From assembly GCF_947507565.1 (NCBI RefSeq), contig NC_089185.1, positions 868,001 to 932,000 on the forward strand: DNA of 64,000 nt. Direction: 5' to 3'. The notes under the pieces are model-generated. The model searched no databases. It was not told the origin of the DNA and was given only the letters and a program-made list of their open reading frames with translations. Position numbers and translations under genes: made by a program. Source of the stretch: Oscarella lobularis. Lineage: Eukaryota > Porifera > Homoscleromorpha > Homosclerophorida > Oscarellidae. Position 1 is the first letter of the stretch; every line of letters starts with the position of its first letter. Below, one piece after another: positions 1 to 10,913 of the stretch.

Positions 1-2433
1 CTGCATCCAACAATACCTCTGCTTCTGCTTCAATCGTCTTATTCTTTTCAAATCCACACAGTTTAGAAGGATCTTTCCACGAATCCCAGATGGACTTGGC
101 GGCATCAATTCTTTCCAAAGCAACGTTTAATTTGCTCAGACGACGTTCAACTGTTGTCAAATGAAGGTGTGCCATAGCTTTGTGGTACACAGAAGCTCGC
201 GAGTCATTGAGGCACTTTTCAAGCAGCTCCTTTGCTGCGCGACTATCTCCTAGCAATGATTTCATACGTCCACATTCAAGGAGAAGATCTGCATCAAATA
301 GTTTGAGTTTTTCCATGTGGTCTAAACATCGAAGAGCGTGGGGATACAAACTGCTGATCATTCCCCAGTTGTTATGTTTAATAAATGTTATCAGAAGTAC
401 ATTGCAAAGAATAGCTACGTGCTCTTTTTTCTCTTTGGAACGCAGCCTTTGATACGCCGTCTTTGCGATCTCTTGGTGCATGACAATAAGTTTCTCACGC
501 TCAAGCTTGACTAGTCGGTAGTCACTAAGCCGGTCAATCGCCAAGAAATAGGAAACTGCCTTGCTTGGACAGTTTGAAAGCTGCTCGCGTCTTTTCTTGG
601 GACTCTGACTTTCGAGAGTTTCCTTGAAATGAAGATACTGAAATAGTTCAGTTGGAACGGAAGAAGAGTCACAAAAAGCAAGGAAGTTAATAACGTCTTT
701 AATTGCTGGTAGAAACCGTTCAAAAACAGCCAAAATACCTTCCTTTGGAGAAATTTGACTACCAGCTAATTCATTCTTCAGCTCCTCTTGATATTCCGCT
801 AAAGCAACAGTTTCTTCCTTTTTCAGAAACGATTTTACAACAGTTACAAAAAGAAGACTGCTGTCAACTTTCTTGGCAATCCATGTTGCTGCTTCTGCTT
901 CTTCGCTGCGATTGCTAGCATCCTGATATTTGTAAGTCAACTGTTCATTTGGAAAACGCTCCTCACTCACTGATTGCTCATCATGATAATCCGTTCGAAT
1001 ATCAAGAAGACTTCTCATCACAATTTCATCCCTCAACTTATTAAGGTAATGAAATTCAAACTTTTTAAAATGCTCTAAATCATCCACCCTGTGCTTAGAC
1101 GTCACCAGTACGTTCAGGGAGGAACTGGCCTCATCGCTAAGCTTTGGTGGAAAGTTGGGAATGGCTGCCAACCTACTACCGTCTTTTAATCCATCAAAAA
1201 TAATAAGAAGTTTGCCGTTGCCTTCTTTTATGTACTCAATGATCCACTGACGACTCATTTCAAGCGCCTCGGGTAAAGTACTTCGCTGCGATCCGTCTTT
1301 TGAGGCTGCTGCTAACCCGCTAAGCCTGGAAAGTGACAAATGCAAGGCTTCCACACTTGATGCATCAATCCAAAGAAGATAATCGTAATTTGCCCAAATT
1401 CTGTCAAGAAGTGACAACACTAGACTGGTTTTACCCACTCCTTTCTCCCCAAAAACGTTCAAAAAGCCGTTGGCATTTAGTTTCCTCTCAACTTCCTGCA
1501 GATCTTCATCCCTGCCAATCAGCTTTTCCACATCTTTCTGTGGCAAAGAGAAATTAGATAAAAGAACGAACAACTTCTTCTCATCTGTGACGTCCATGTC
1601 AAAAAAACCTAGTAAAATTATTACTCCAATTACAGCCAAACTGCTGCTATTTATTTGATCAAGTCTTACGTTCCTGAAGAAAAGTTTCAAAAATTCTGGC
1701 AAAACCAGCGTTCTCAAGATCCTCCAAGCATTGCAGCAAGTACTTTGAATGACCCCATTTAATTAGAGCAGAGCAAAAGTCATTATCTGACAATTCAAAC
1801 GATGCACTAAGGCTCAGCAAATTTTTCAATTTTTTCTTGTCAACTTCAGATGACGGAATTAATGCCTTGATTGAATCAAGGGGCATCTGTCTGAAAGTCC
1901 ACTCCGTTGCTTTTGACTGAGCGAAGAAGCTTCTCGCGAAAGCTCTAGCGTCCAGTTCTTTGTTTTCTGGTGCACTAGAAAGCAGAGAAAGTAACTTCCG
2001 GCAGACTTGAACAGGGCTATTTTTCTTCGCAAGAAATGCCGCCCTCGCCACGTCCATCGGCTTGTTCATCATTCGAATCGCGTTAGCGAGCCGCTTCAGG
2101 GGATCATCACTTTTGGAGATGCAGCGAATGGCACCCGCGCTGAAACGAAGCCTTTCGGCAAAAGACATCCAGTTGCAGTCTTGATCCGCTGACTCCCCAC
2201 TGACTTGAAATGAGGAACGGAGACACTCGGTAATCTTTTCCAGTATAGAATCTGAAGGTGTAGCGACGGAGACGGTAGCAGATTCCGAAGTAGACAACAA
2301 ACGGCGTGAAGCAATACTTCCTGGATCGCCTGGGTGTTTATCGTCTGCAAAAGCTGGATAAGGCTTGCTATTGTACCCTATAGCAGCAACGTACCGTCTG
2401 TCATTGACTCTCTGGTATTGCGATGAAAGGCAA
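1..2433 (-). CDS. STAND/NLR-like NTPase: death-fold domain, NB-ARC-type ATPase, TPR-like repeats (partial at 3' end)
   Basis: Likely an intracellular signalling or innate-immune ATPase of the STAND class. Two exons are visible. The upstream one (about 1668-2433) opens at a good acceptor near 2433 and encodes a death-like fold with W..FAERLRFS and a DDPLKRLANAI segment. A short intron of about 60 bases (GTAAGA...ACTAG, about 1610-1667) follows. The second exon reads openly to the window edge. It encodes LIGRDEDLQ, a Walker A GEKGVGKTS (near 1430), a Walker B LLIIFDGL (near 1185), an NVLVTSKHR sensor segment near 1110, a winged-helix-like stretch near 700, and helical repeats resembling TPR (about 1-450). 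No in-frame ATG lies between the acceptor and the death fold, so the start is in an unseen upstream exon. The C-terminus lies outside the window. The family is known in plants, bacteria and animals as pathogen or danger sensors (NLR, APAF1-like). The ligand cannot be inferred. Confidence 0.8.
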
Positions 2434-2983
2434 CAGTGCTATTAGAGAGCTGAAGTAGCGAAGCTGTTCGTAGCACCCGACGTGCACACACGCATGCGTA
2501 CACTCTGTTTTCTCGACTTATCGTTGAATTTCTGCGTAGAGCTTTGCGTGGTGACGCTAGTCATAACGTAGACAGAGCCAAAGCAGTGCTAAAACAGCGA
2601 GAAACGGCATCTTTGATGGGCCACACCTAGAGTCTCCAAATGCAAATGAGGGGAGGGCAGTTGACGTCATTATTCGTCGAACTAGAAGCGCATTAATTTA
2701 CTCCAACTGGGAGAAATGAACCGCACGTTTACTCACTGGGTCACGTAACTTGCACATTGAAATCACATGCCCAAAATGTTCACACACGCTTTAGATTTTT
2801 GGGACTAGAAAACGCACTCACAAATAATGTTATTAATTAAATCACAGTGCATGACGGAATATTTCTCTGACGTGATTCCGTTGGAAATCAATTCCTCACC
2901 TATTCCTATTGTAGTACCAAGGCTACCTAGATAGAATAAAAAAAAAGGCTTGCACCTGCTTTTATAAAGATTACTATTAAAAA
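2434..2983. other. Intergenic region upstream of the STAND gene
   Basis: About 550 bases between the first visible STAND exon and the stop codon of N-myristoyltransferase. No convincing coding frame was found. It should hold the STAND promoter and possibly its first coding exon, since the visible 5' exon lacks an ATG. It contains an octamer-like element and a perfect CRE palindrome. Confidence 0.6.
2640..2669. promoter_or_regulatory. Octamer motif ATGCAAAT plus CRE palindrome TGACGTCA
   Basis: ATGCAAAT (2640-2647) is the POU/Oct octamer and TGACGTCA (2662-2669) is the full CREB/ATF palindrome, with 14 bases between them. They lie about 210-240 bases upstream of the first visible STAND exon. 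The motifs are exact matches to known metazoan consensus sites. Use as promoter elements is inferred only. Confidence 0.4.
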
Positions 2984-4904
2984 TCATACTTTATTGGCAT
3001 CCATTGAAGGACAACGCCAGTTGTACAAGTAGTAGTGAAGATTTCCATCGCCTATTCCAAATTTCAACTTCTCAAGAAACGTCTTGTTCTCCATTACGTT
3101 GAGGGCGTTGAAAACGTCAAACTCAGCCTAGAAAAACAACACAATTTATAATACAGAAATACGAAAAAGTGAAACAATGACATTTTTCGCAATAATGAGA
3201 GCGTCTTGTATCAGATCAACCAACGGCGTAATAGTTGATACATTGTAAAACGAGTAGGCAGCCCTTAGATCGTTGTACTCAGGATTGTCCATAACAGTCG
3301 ATGGCAAAGAATAGAAACTGATCATATCCGTTATAGCCTTGGTCTCCTTATTCTAAACCCAGACAAACTATAGAAAAAATTCGAATTCTCGTTGCGCGTG
3401 CACCTCAACAACGTAACAATAGATGATATTTTCTTGGGGAGAAAACCAGTGCCTAACTTCCTCCTATCAATACATCTATCATAGTATGTATGGTCTCTGG
3501 AATTTCCGCACTGTACCTCATGAAATACAGGACACAAATCAAACTTTTGAAGATAGTCATTGAGAAGTTGAGTGATTCTCGGCATGTCCTTGTCCTGAGC
3601 CAATCGCAGGCCCTCCGTTTTCGTTTCCATCGGAAGACGATAGAGACGAATCGTACGCTGCATGGTCATGTGGCGAGACAAGTGGGAAAACTTCACGGCA
3701 ATCAGCTTCTTCGGATTCAAAGAACGATGCCAATACCTAATCAACATCTAATAGATTATAGGAGGAGGAAGGAAAAGGCTGGGAGGAACCTGCAAACTGC
3801 AACAGGCTTAGGCAAGACGACTCCAGCCGTGTAAACAGCCTGGAATATTCCCTCCATGTGAACTCGTCGCGTGATCTCCTTTATGAGAACCGGTGCGACG
3901 CGCTTCGATCGAAGTTTCTTGTGAACGCAGAGAAAATTGATCTCGACCATGACTTGAACACTAAACGTGCCGCCACAGTAAATACACTTCAAAGAAAGAA
4001 CGAGAGGGCAATACTGATCATAGATTTTGATTCGAGCCGGCACGCCGCTAATAAAACCGAGAAGCTTTTTGTTCTTTTTAGCTCGAACGCCGCAATGCCA
4101 GTTCAGCTTCCATCCAGGCGGTTTCAAAGCCCTTATAAATCCGCAAAAAGGATAAATGTACAAGCTATTATTAATTAATAGCAAACGTCTCACCAGAGCA
4201 GAAACTCGCGAGAGTAGTCAAAACGGAACATATTGTCGTCGTCTTCGACGTAGTTCTCCCACAAAAGCATGTACAGCTCATCGAGCTATTATGTTATGAA
4301 ATTGACTCGAATGCTGCTTTCTTCGCGTACTTACAATTTCTCTCTGGTCTAGATCAAGTGTGTCCCACTCAAACGTATCGGGAAGCGTGTACGGATCGGG
4401 TCGGATTTCTTCCTTGTCCGCTTCTATGGCTTCGTTCGCCGTCACCTTTTCCTCTACGCAATCGCTCATTATTTTTAATTTAATTAATTAATTAAAACTG
4501 TTCGGACCGAATTGCGGAACGGGCTGGGTTTTCCAAAATTCGTACGATCTCGATTTGGCTTCGATTTCGGTTCGCGGCGCCGATCTCTTGTGAAAGGGGC
4601 CCAATAGCGTTTGGAGTTGAAGCTTTCGCATGGCAGCCGCCGCTGCCGCCGCAGATCCCGCTCCACCAGCGGCGGCGGCGGCGGCATCCTCGGTCCCGTC
4701 TAATCAGAGCTTTGGCGCCTCCCGGAAGGCGGAAGATCGCGAGCGTTCACCTTCTCGCGACTTCTGCTTCTTTCCCTTTTTCTTTCCTTTCTTTTTCAGC
4801 GAAGAACTCGGCTTTTCGTCGATCGGCGCGTCGTCCGCCGCATCGTCGACGTCGTGCGAGTCTGCTGGTCGTTTGGTTGCGTCGTCCGAAGGCGGTGTGG
4901 CCAT
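2984..4904 (-). CDS. NMT1: Glycylpeptide N-tetradecanoyltransferase (N-myristoyltransferase)
   Basis: Transfers myristate from myristoyl-CoA to N-terminal glycines of proteins, in the cytosol and on ribosomes. The protein is recognisable along its whole length. The N-terminal part (ATG at 4904) is acidic and then Lys-rich ([10 protein letters not shown]), the ribosome-binding region of the family, followed by an Ala/Gly tract. Next come [16 protein letters not shown] (near 4550), [27 protein letters not shown], the signature [18 protein letters not shown] and a [16 protein letters not shown] segment close to the C-terminus. It ends in CPSMDANKV, so the C-terminus with its catalytic carboxylate region is complete. 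At least six short introns are needed. The junction near 4480-4510, in an AT-rich TTAATTAATTAA stretch, has two possible in-frame donors. The LDLRAP1-like gene starts 77 bases away on the other strand. A predicted myristoylated GTPase lies at 58926 in this window. Confidence 0.95.
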
Positions 4905-4981
4905 ATCAGAACCGGGATACGATATCGAACGCACGTGATAGCGTAGAAACATCCAAACGACGTCCACACAGCGCATCCTCC

Positions 4982-6364
4982 ATGGCAGCGGTCAAGGAAG
5001 CATTAAAATCGGCCGCAAAAGCGGTCAGAGATAGCCCGGCGATGCTTCGTCGAAAACTCAAGGGAAAACGGCACGCAAGTAAATCGGAAAACGAGACAAA
5101 GCCGGATCGATCGAGTGCAAAATATTCGTAGAGCTCGAAGACGATTGGCTGAACTCGAAAGACGCAGTAGTAGCCGGCGTGACGTTCTACGTCAAGGTGA
5201 CTCTTCCCGTCGCCATAGACGATGACGAGCAAGTGTTATTGATACGCCCGCGCGCCCTTCTCCGCTTTTAGTATCTCGGCACGATGACCGTCGAAAAGGC
5301 GGCCGGACACGGATGCACCGACGATGCCGTTCACAGGATTGTTCATCAGGTGGGAGGGCGTTTCTTTTCGGTGTTTTTTTTCGACTTGGTGTTTTCTTTT
5401 GCAGGCGAAGAGTCGCGGTCAGAAATTGCAGAAGATGTCGGTGACCGTGACGGCGAAAAGCATCAAATTGATCGACTTGACGACGCAGGTGAGCGTCGCA
5501 CGCGAGATGAGAAAGGAAACAACCAGACGGTTCCTCCTCTTTAGATGAGAATTGATGAGATGCCAATCTATAAGTAAAGGAAACGAAGTCGAACGATTAG
5601 AAGAAATGCTCTCGTTTCTCTACTAGAATTTCCTATTGTACGGCCGACGATACGTACGAGAAAGTGTTCTGCTTCATTGCGAAGGATCCCGAGACCGGTC
5701 GTCTTCAGTGTCACGCTTTCATGTGCAGCAAGAAATCGAAAGTACGACTTCCTGATCGCGATTGTGCACCGTACAGACGTCTAACAAGGGGGATTCCTTA
5801 GGCTCAAGCGATGTGCCTCACCGTAGCTCAATCATTCAATATCGCATACGAAGCCTGGCAGGTAAAAAATAGATTGTACCATCTTAGATTCATCGATTAA
5901 CGTCTATCTATTCAGGATATCAAGAAGAGACGCGCTCAACAGAAGGCTAACCTCGAACGACTCCAGAAGGAAAACGAGAGTGCTGCAGCCCAGCCAGAAG
6001 CTCCTGCACCTGCTGCCGTTCCAGAGGTTACTCTTACTGATGGTCAGGGTAGACGCTTCTCTAACTTTGTAAGATGAAATGCGTCCCATTTGATTTTTCG
6101 ATCCTTATTCACTGTGTTTAGGATTTTGACGAGGAGGATGCTCATTTTGATGAGGAATTCACCAGGTACTGCTCGTACTGACGTCGTCAAAAAATTTCCC
6201 AAATTTTTTTCCCTAGGCTTGCCGAGGCTCGTTCGAATCCCAATCTTCTTGAAGGGATTGAGAAACACGATCTCGGTGACGATGTCGCGCATTTCTTGAA
6301 AGGAGAATCGTCTCCGTCCGACTTGCAACCCGGAAAATCTCACGAAGACTTGTTAGATCTCTGA
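4982..6364 (+). CDS. LDLRAP1: PTB-domain clathrin adaptor, LDLRAP1 (ARH)-like
   Basis: Endocytic adaptor that links NPxY-bearing receptor tails of the LDL-receptor family to clathrin and AP-2. The exons join as a basic N-terminus, then DDWLNSKDAVVAGVTFYVK and YLGTMTVEK. The phosphotyrosine-binding domain follows, with KIKL-like core strands, EISYCTADDTYEKVFCFIAK and CHAFMCSKKSKAQAMCL, up to SFNIAYEAWQ. An Ala/Pro/Gln linker follows (near 5940-6040). Then comes FDEEFTRLAEARSNPNLLEG, which fits the ARH helix that binds the AP-2 beta appendage, where the human protein has a [DE]xxFxxLxxxR motif. The protein ends DLLDL, resembling a clathrin box placed at the very C-terminus rather than mid-protein as in vertebrate ARH. 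Stop TGA at 6362-6364. Introns are short (about 40-100 bases). Confidence 0.88.
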
Positions 6365-6495
6365 TTTCGTGCTAGTCGTGAAAGACGAAGGCTGGGTTCT
6401 TTTGTTGTCGTTTTTTCTCTTTTTTTACTGCCTTACGGTTCACATACTTGTGTTTTGCACTCACTACACAGTGGTGTAGAGCGCGCTACTCCGAA

Positions 6496-8000
6496 ATGGC
6501 AAGGTAGACTTTCGGCTCGTTGCGAAGCACGTAGATTGATTGTGTGCAGCGTGGAAAAGCGTAAGAGAACAGTCGAAGAAAGTGATAGCAGCTCCAGCTC
6601 GGAGAGTAGTTCCAGCGGTAGGTACACCTACAAAAGATTCGTCCATCTGCGAGATTGACCTATTTAGAGAGCGAGAAAGAAGTCGAAAAGCGACGGAGAA
6701 AGAAAAAGGATAAGAAAAAGAAAGAGCGAAAGCAAAAGAAACGATGCGGAGCAGGCGAGACTCAGATTTCTTTACCCTACCTGTTTGTTTACGGGCTTCG
6801 CAATAGAGAAGCTTACCAAGAACGATTTCTACAACAAGAGCGCCGAATTTCGACTGTGGCTTGCCGAGAAAGTTAGAACGAGCTGAAAACTGTCGTCTCC
6901 TCCCCGAGTAATCGGCTTTGATCCACAGAAAAAGATTTACTTCGACGAGCTGAGTTCTAAAGAAGCCAAAAAATTATTCAAAAAATTCGTGACGCGGTGG
7001 AACGACGGAAAATTGAACGAAGTAAAAGACTTCCCTTGAAGATCCGCCAAGGAAAAAAACGGTCGTCTCGTTGCGTAGGCATTGTACAAAGGCATCCCAT
7101 CCAGCGAACTGCAAGCATCTTCGAGAACGAGATACAAATGGAAGGTCGGCGGCGAAGATACGTTTAGAGGAGGGAATCTTTCTACTGTGCTCCCTTGATT
7201 TAGTTTGCGTCAAAAGTCGACGAAATTGAAGTGGGCTCCGCTCGGGACAGCGTCACTTCTTGGACTGCTGGTAAGAGTGGACGCGACGCCACTGCGGCTG
7301 AGATGTTCGGCTCGGAAAGCAAGAAACGGCGCACTACTGGACCTAGGATGGAGACTGTCAGTCAAATAGTGAAAGATTGCATACTAGAATTTAGATCTTA
7401 CCGTCGCACCTATATAGCAGTCCGAAACGTCGGCTATTGTAGAACGAGAAGAGCGGATGGAAAGAGATCGCTGGAAGAAGAAGACCAGCGACAAAGACTA
7501 CAGAAAAAGAAAAGAACAAGTACAGAAATCCATTAGTGATGAGGAGATAACTGACGTTATTTGTTTATGAGGTGATCGATGAGCTCTTTCCCAAGGCCGA
7601 AGGTCATCAGGCGCGAGTCGAGAAACGCATGGCCGCTGCGCAAGATCGAAGGGAGAGGGAACAAAGTCCAGACACCTCGGAATCGTTTCTCATGGGAGGG
7701 TACGAAACAAGAGTTCTCTACCCATTCCCCAATTGTACTCCCCTGTTTTGATTTAGAAGTTCATTTGAGACCCAACTGGCCGCAAGAAAACGAGCTCGAG
7801 AAAGAAATCAGTATGAGTAGGGAGATGGCGCGAGACAAGGTAATAATTGACGCTCTCTATTTTACAGGGAAAAACGAATGGAAAGGGCCAACACTAAGAT
7901 CGAAGAATACGCGGCTAAGGAAAAGGCTCGTATGGACGCTCTGTTAGCCATGGCTCAAGCCAACCGAAAAGAAGGCTCGCTATGGCAACAGAAGAATTAA
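6496..8000 (+). CDS. Lys-rich nuclear protein with SCI1-like (style cell-cycle inhibitor 1) core
   Basis: Probable nuclear protein of poorly known function. Starting at ATG 6496, the exons join as MA + SVEKRKRTVEES, a Ser/Glu tract, a highly basic tract (KKKDKKKKERKQKK), then a conserved core: LTKNDFYNKSAEFRLWLAEK, KKIYFDELSSKEAKKLFKKF, VTRWNDGKLNEALYKGI, and a SSRTRYKWKFASK segment. This core resembles the plant SCI1 family described as a nuclear cell-cycle regulator; the match is from memory and moderate. The C-terminal half, VIDELFPKAEG...SPDTSESFLMGG, then EEYAAKEKARMDALLAMAQA, is charged and helical. Nine or so small exons with introns of about 35-70 bases are needed. One intron after KKRCGA may use a GC donor. 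An AATAAA polyadenylation signal lies at about 8005, right after the TAA stop. Confidence 0.6.
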
Positions 8001-8018
8001 ATATAATAAATGGGTTGA

Positions 8019-9615
8019 TTAGTAGTTGGGCTCTTTAACGGCGGCTTTTAGCATTTGTACGGTGACTGGCCACCTGGGCGGATTGACATCATCAACCACG
8101 TCGTCCTTAGTAGCGCTATCTTGGCTCGTGATTTGAGGCAACATTGATTGCGGCTGGGCCTGAAGTATCCCTTTGCCTCTTACCATAAGCTCTTTTCGTG
8201 CGGTTGGACTCAGAACCTTTGTCTCGCCACTTTCCCCTTCGTCTGATGTTTCTTCAAAAGGATTGTTTTCCCATTGAGCGTCCTCCTCCTCCTCCTCCTC
8301 TACGTCGGAATCAGAATCAGGAACGTAAGCTTTTCTAAAGACGAACAATGTGGACAAGGCGAAACGTTTCTATTGTGCCTACTCTGCTAGTTCCAATTCT
8401 TCTGCACTGTATTCCATCATCTCTTGAAACATGTCTAGATTGGACTGCTCCAAACGGTCAGTCGCCTCTCTCAGTCTTGTCACGTCTTCGCGGTGCAGCA
8501 CAAGCTAAAGCACCACAAAAATAAAAGCCAAAACGTCAAGTTTCTTGTAAGATATAACATGCAAACTCACCTCCTTGTGAAGAGTCTCGTTATCCACAAT
8601 GTCATTACGAGAATTGGGATCCATGGCCACTATAGCCAACTTTAACAACATACAGAAATTAGACACGCGGTGATTAACCATTCATTGTTAATATTCACCT
8701 CCGCTGCCGTATCCTTTTGACTGCTGATTGACTCCTCTGCGTGCCTGCTTATTTCGTGTCGTGCAATCTTTAGACTCTTCTTCAAGTCTCCTAAAAGAAA
8801 CTCTTTCTACTAAATAGTCCCTATCCTAATCTCTAATCTTACGGCTTGTCTGCTCAACATCCTCTTTCCAGTCGACAAGCATTTGTTCGAGTCTCTCAAT
8901 ATGTCTCTTGTGCGCGTACCGTCCCGCATTCTAATTACGTAATGATTCAAGTTCCAATATATATATATATATACATTTAATTTACCTTGTACTCGAGACG
9001 CTTCGCGACTTCGTCTCGCAACTGGTCCGTTTCAGCCTGAAGCTCCTCGATCTTTTCCTGCATTTCTACGCAAACAAAGTAAGATCAATATTAGCTCTAT
9101 ACCTTCCCCCTCTCTTTCCCTACCCTCAATTTCTCTTTCGGCAATGCGAGCAGCTCGCTGTTTTTCTAGGAAAGCATGCTCGACTTGATCTCTTCCCACC
9201 ACGTCGACTTCTGCCATTTCATTGTCCTTTTCTTTCACTTGCCGAAGGAGCTCCCTTATATGAATCATTTGATCGGCTTTCAGTTTAGCATTCTAGAAAG
9301 AATCAATAGTCGACTGTAGTTCTAGGGAAATACTGTCTTTACCTTTTGTCTCTGTCTTTCGTTTATGGCTCTCATTTCTTCGATTTCTTTGCCGAATTCC
9401 TCACAAGAACGTCGCTTGACGTCGAGTCTATGCGTCAAAGAAGCGTACGGACTCCTGTGCGCGAGCCTAGGACCTTTTTCGTCTTACTGAAAAGCGACGA
9501 CCGCCTCGCCCATCGTCATTTTCGGCTCGACCCATAGCTTTCGTTCAGCGCCTTCGGACGATCCGCCTTTTTTCGACTTTCCCGATCCCTTTGAGCCCTT
9601 CTTCTTTTTTCCCAT
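8019..9615 (-). CDS. Coiled-coil protein, possibly cilia-related (DUF4515/BBOF1-like)
   Basis: Not firmly recognised. The protein begins MGKKKKGSKGSGKSKKGG (ATG at 9615). It continues as a long charged coiled coil: LDVKRRSCEEFGKEIEEM, then QMIHIRELLRQVKEKD, AFLEKQRAARIAEREIEEM, KRLEYKNAGRYAHKRHIERL, and DPNSRNDIVDNETLHKE, a pattern seen in basal-body and flagellar coiled-coil families. It ends with an acidic run (VEEEEEEDAQ), coded by a GAG-rich tract near 8280-8300, and the tail PPRWPVTVQMLKAAVKEPNY. Seven short introns are needed. The start codon is 114 bases from that of SNX3 on the opposite strand. The family call rests on the basic N-terminus and coil pattern only. Confidence 0.55.
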
Positions 9616-9729
9616 CACGCGAAAACGGCAAAAGAAGACAATGGCGTACGGGATTGTAAAGTTTTCTATCCGGGGTTCGATTTTTCGCTTCGAGAGTCCG
9701 AAAACGAGTAGGGAACGGGCGATATAGCG

Positions 9730-10481
9730 ATGGCGGAGGATGACACCACCGAGAAGGGCCGCGAAACGAAGCGCTTAGAGTCGAAAAAGCAAAATCTGTC
9801 GGACGCGTACGCTGTGCCGGCCAATTTTCTCGAAATCGACGTCGTGAGTCCCGAAACGCACGGAATCGGCAAGAAGCGCTACACCGACTACGAAGTCCGC
9901 TTGAAAGTGAGTCGATCGGCATTGCACGTGCGCTATTGGGGTCCCTTTCGGGGAGACGCCCCGTTGCGACTTTTTCTTCCCTCCAGACGAACTTGCCAGT
10001 CTTTAAACTGAAAGACTCGAGCGTCCGACGGCGTTACAGCGACTTCGAGTGGCTCAGAACCGAACTGGAACGAGAGAGCAAGGTAGAAGAGCGAGTCTAG
10101 TGTTTGCCACACCTACGCACGCCTTTCCTTTCCACTCGTCAGATCGTCGTTCCACCTCTTCCTGGAAAGGCTCTAAAGAGGCAATTGCCTTTCCGTGGCG
10201 ACGAAGGTACACTGATATAATGAAAGTAATAATGGCGATGACGTGATTCTTTTTCAAAGGTATTTTTGCTGAAGAATTTCTTGAAGAGAGACGGCAAGGA
10301 TTAGAGCAGTTTATCACCAAGTAGGCACGACGAAACACTAATTATTACTTTGTTCAATTTTTTTCTGTCTGTTAGAGTTGCTGGTCATCCTTTAGCGCAG
10401 AATGAACGCTGTCTGCACATGTTTCTTCAGGAACCGATGATCGACAAGAATTACGTTCCGGGAAAAATCCGAAATACCTAA
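9730..10481 (+). CDS. SNX3: Sorting nexin-3 (PX domain)
   Basis: PI3P-binding sorting nexin that works with retromer on early endosomes in recycling of cargo such as Wntless. It is one PX domain of about 165 residues, the family's usual length, split over five exons. It starts MAEDDTTEKGRETKRLESKK, then NLSDAYAVPANFLEIDVVSP, the PX core LKTNLPVFKLKDSSVRRRYS with the phosphoinositide-binding RRYSDFEW, VVPPLPGKALKRQLPFRGDE, and the C-terminal VAGHPLAQNERCLHMFLQEP followed by MIDKNYVPGKIRNT. Near-identity to vertebrate SNX3 throughout makes the call secure. Confidence 0.97.
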
Positions 10482-10913
10482 GAAGAATGGCTGCAGGCTC
10501 TAGACGCCTATTTTGTGCTTATTTACTGTTCTGCCATGCATGACTTCCTTGTGCAATTACCTCATATGATAGACTATAACACGTTGCTTCCCCCTTTTTT
10601 TGTTTTTTGTACTGAATCAATTGTGATGACTGTCGCTGCATAGTTTTGACAGAGGCGCGGTAAACATGTGTGGAAGGATAGACAGCTTGGGTGAACCAAC
10701 TGAGGCAGTATCCTACAAAAATCCTAGTGCTTAGAATCCTGGGTTTTTCTACTCGGCCTACACCTTCTCGTTGCCTGTCACAATTTAATCGTTGTTCTGT
10801 CACTCCTCGCGCGTTGCATGACGCCTACTGACACGTCATGTGTGAAGGCACACTGAGTAGTTTTTGTGCCAATGTTCTTCATTCGTCATTCGCGTCTTCT
10901 CTCTCGCTGAATA
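10482..10913. other. Intergenic region between SNX3 and the GPCR
   Basis: About 430 bases holding the SNX3 3' UTR and the GPCR promoter. No coding frame with sensible composition and no clear TATA box or repeat was seen. Confidence 0.5.
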
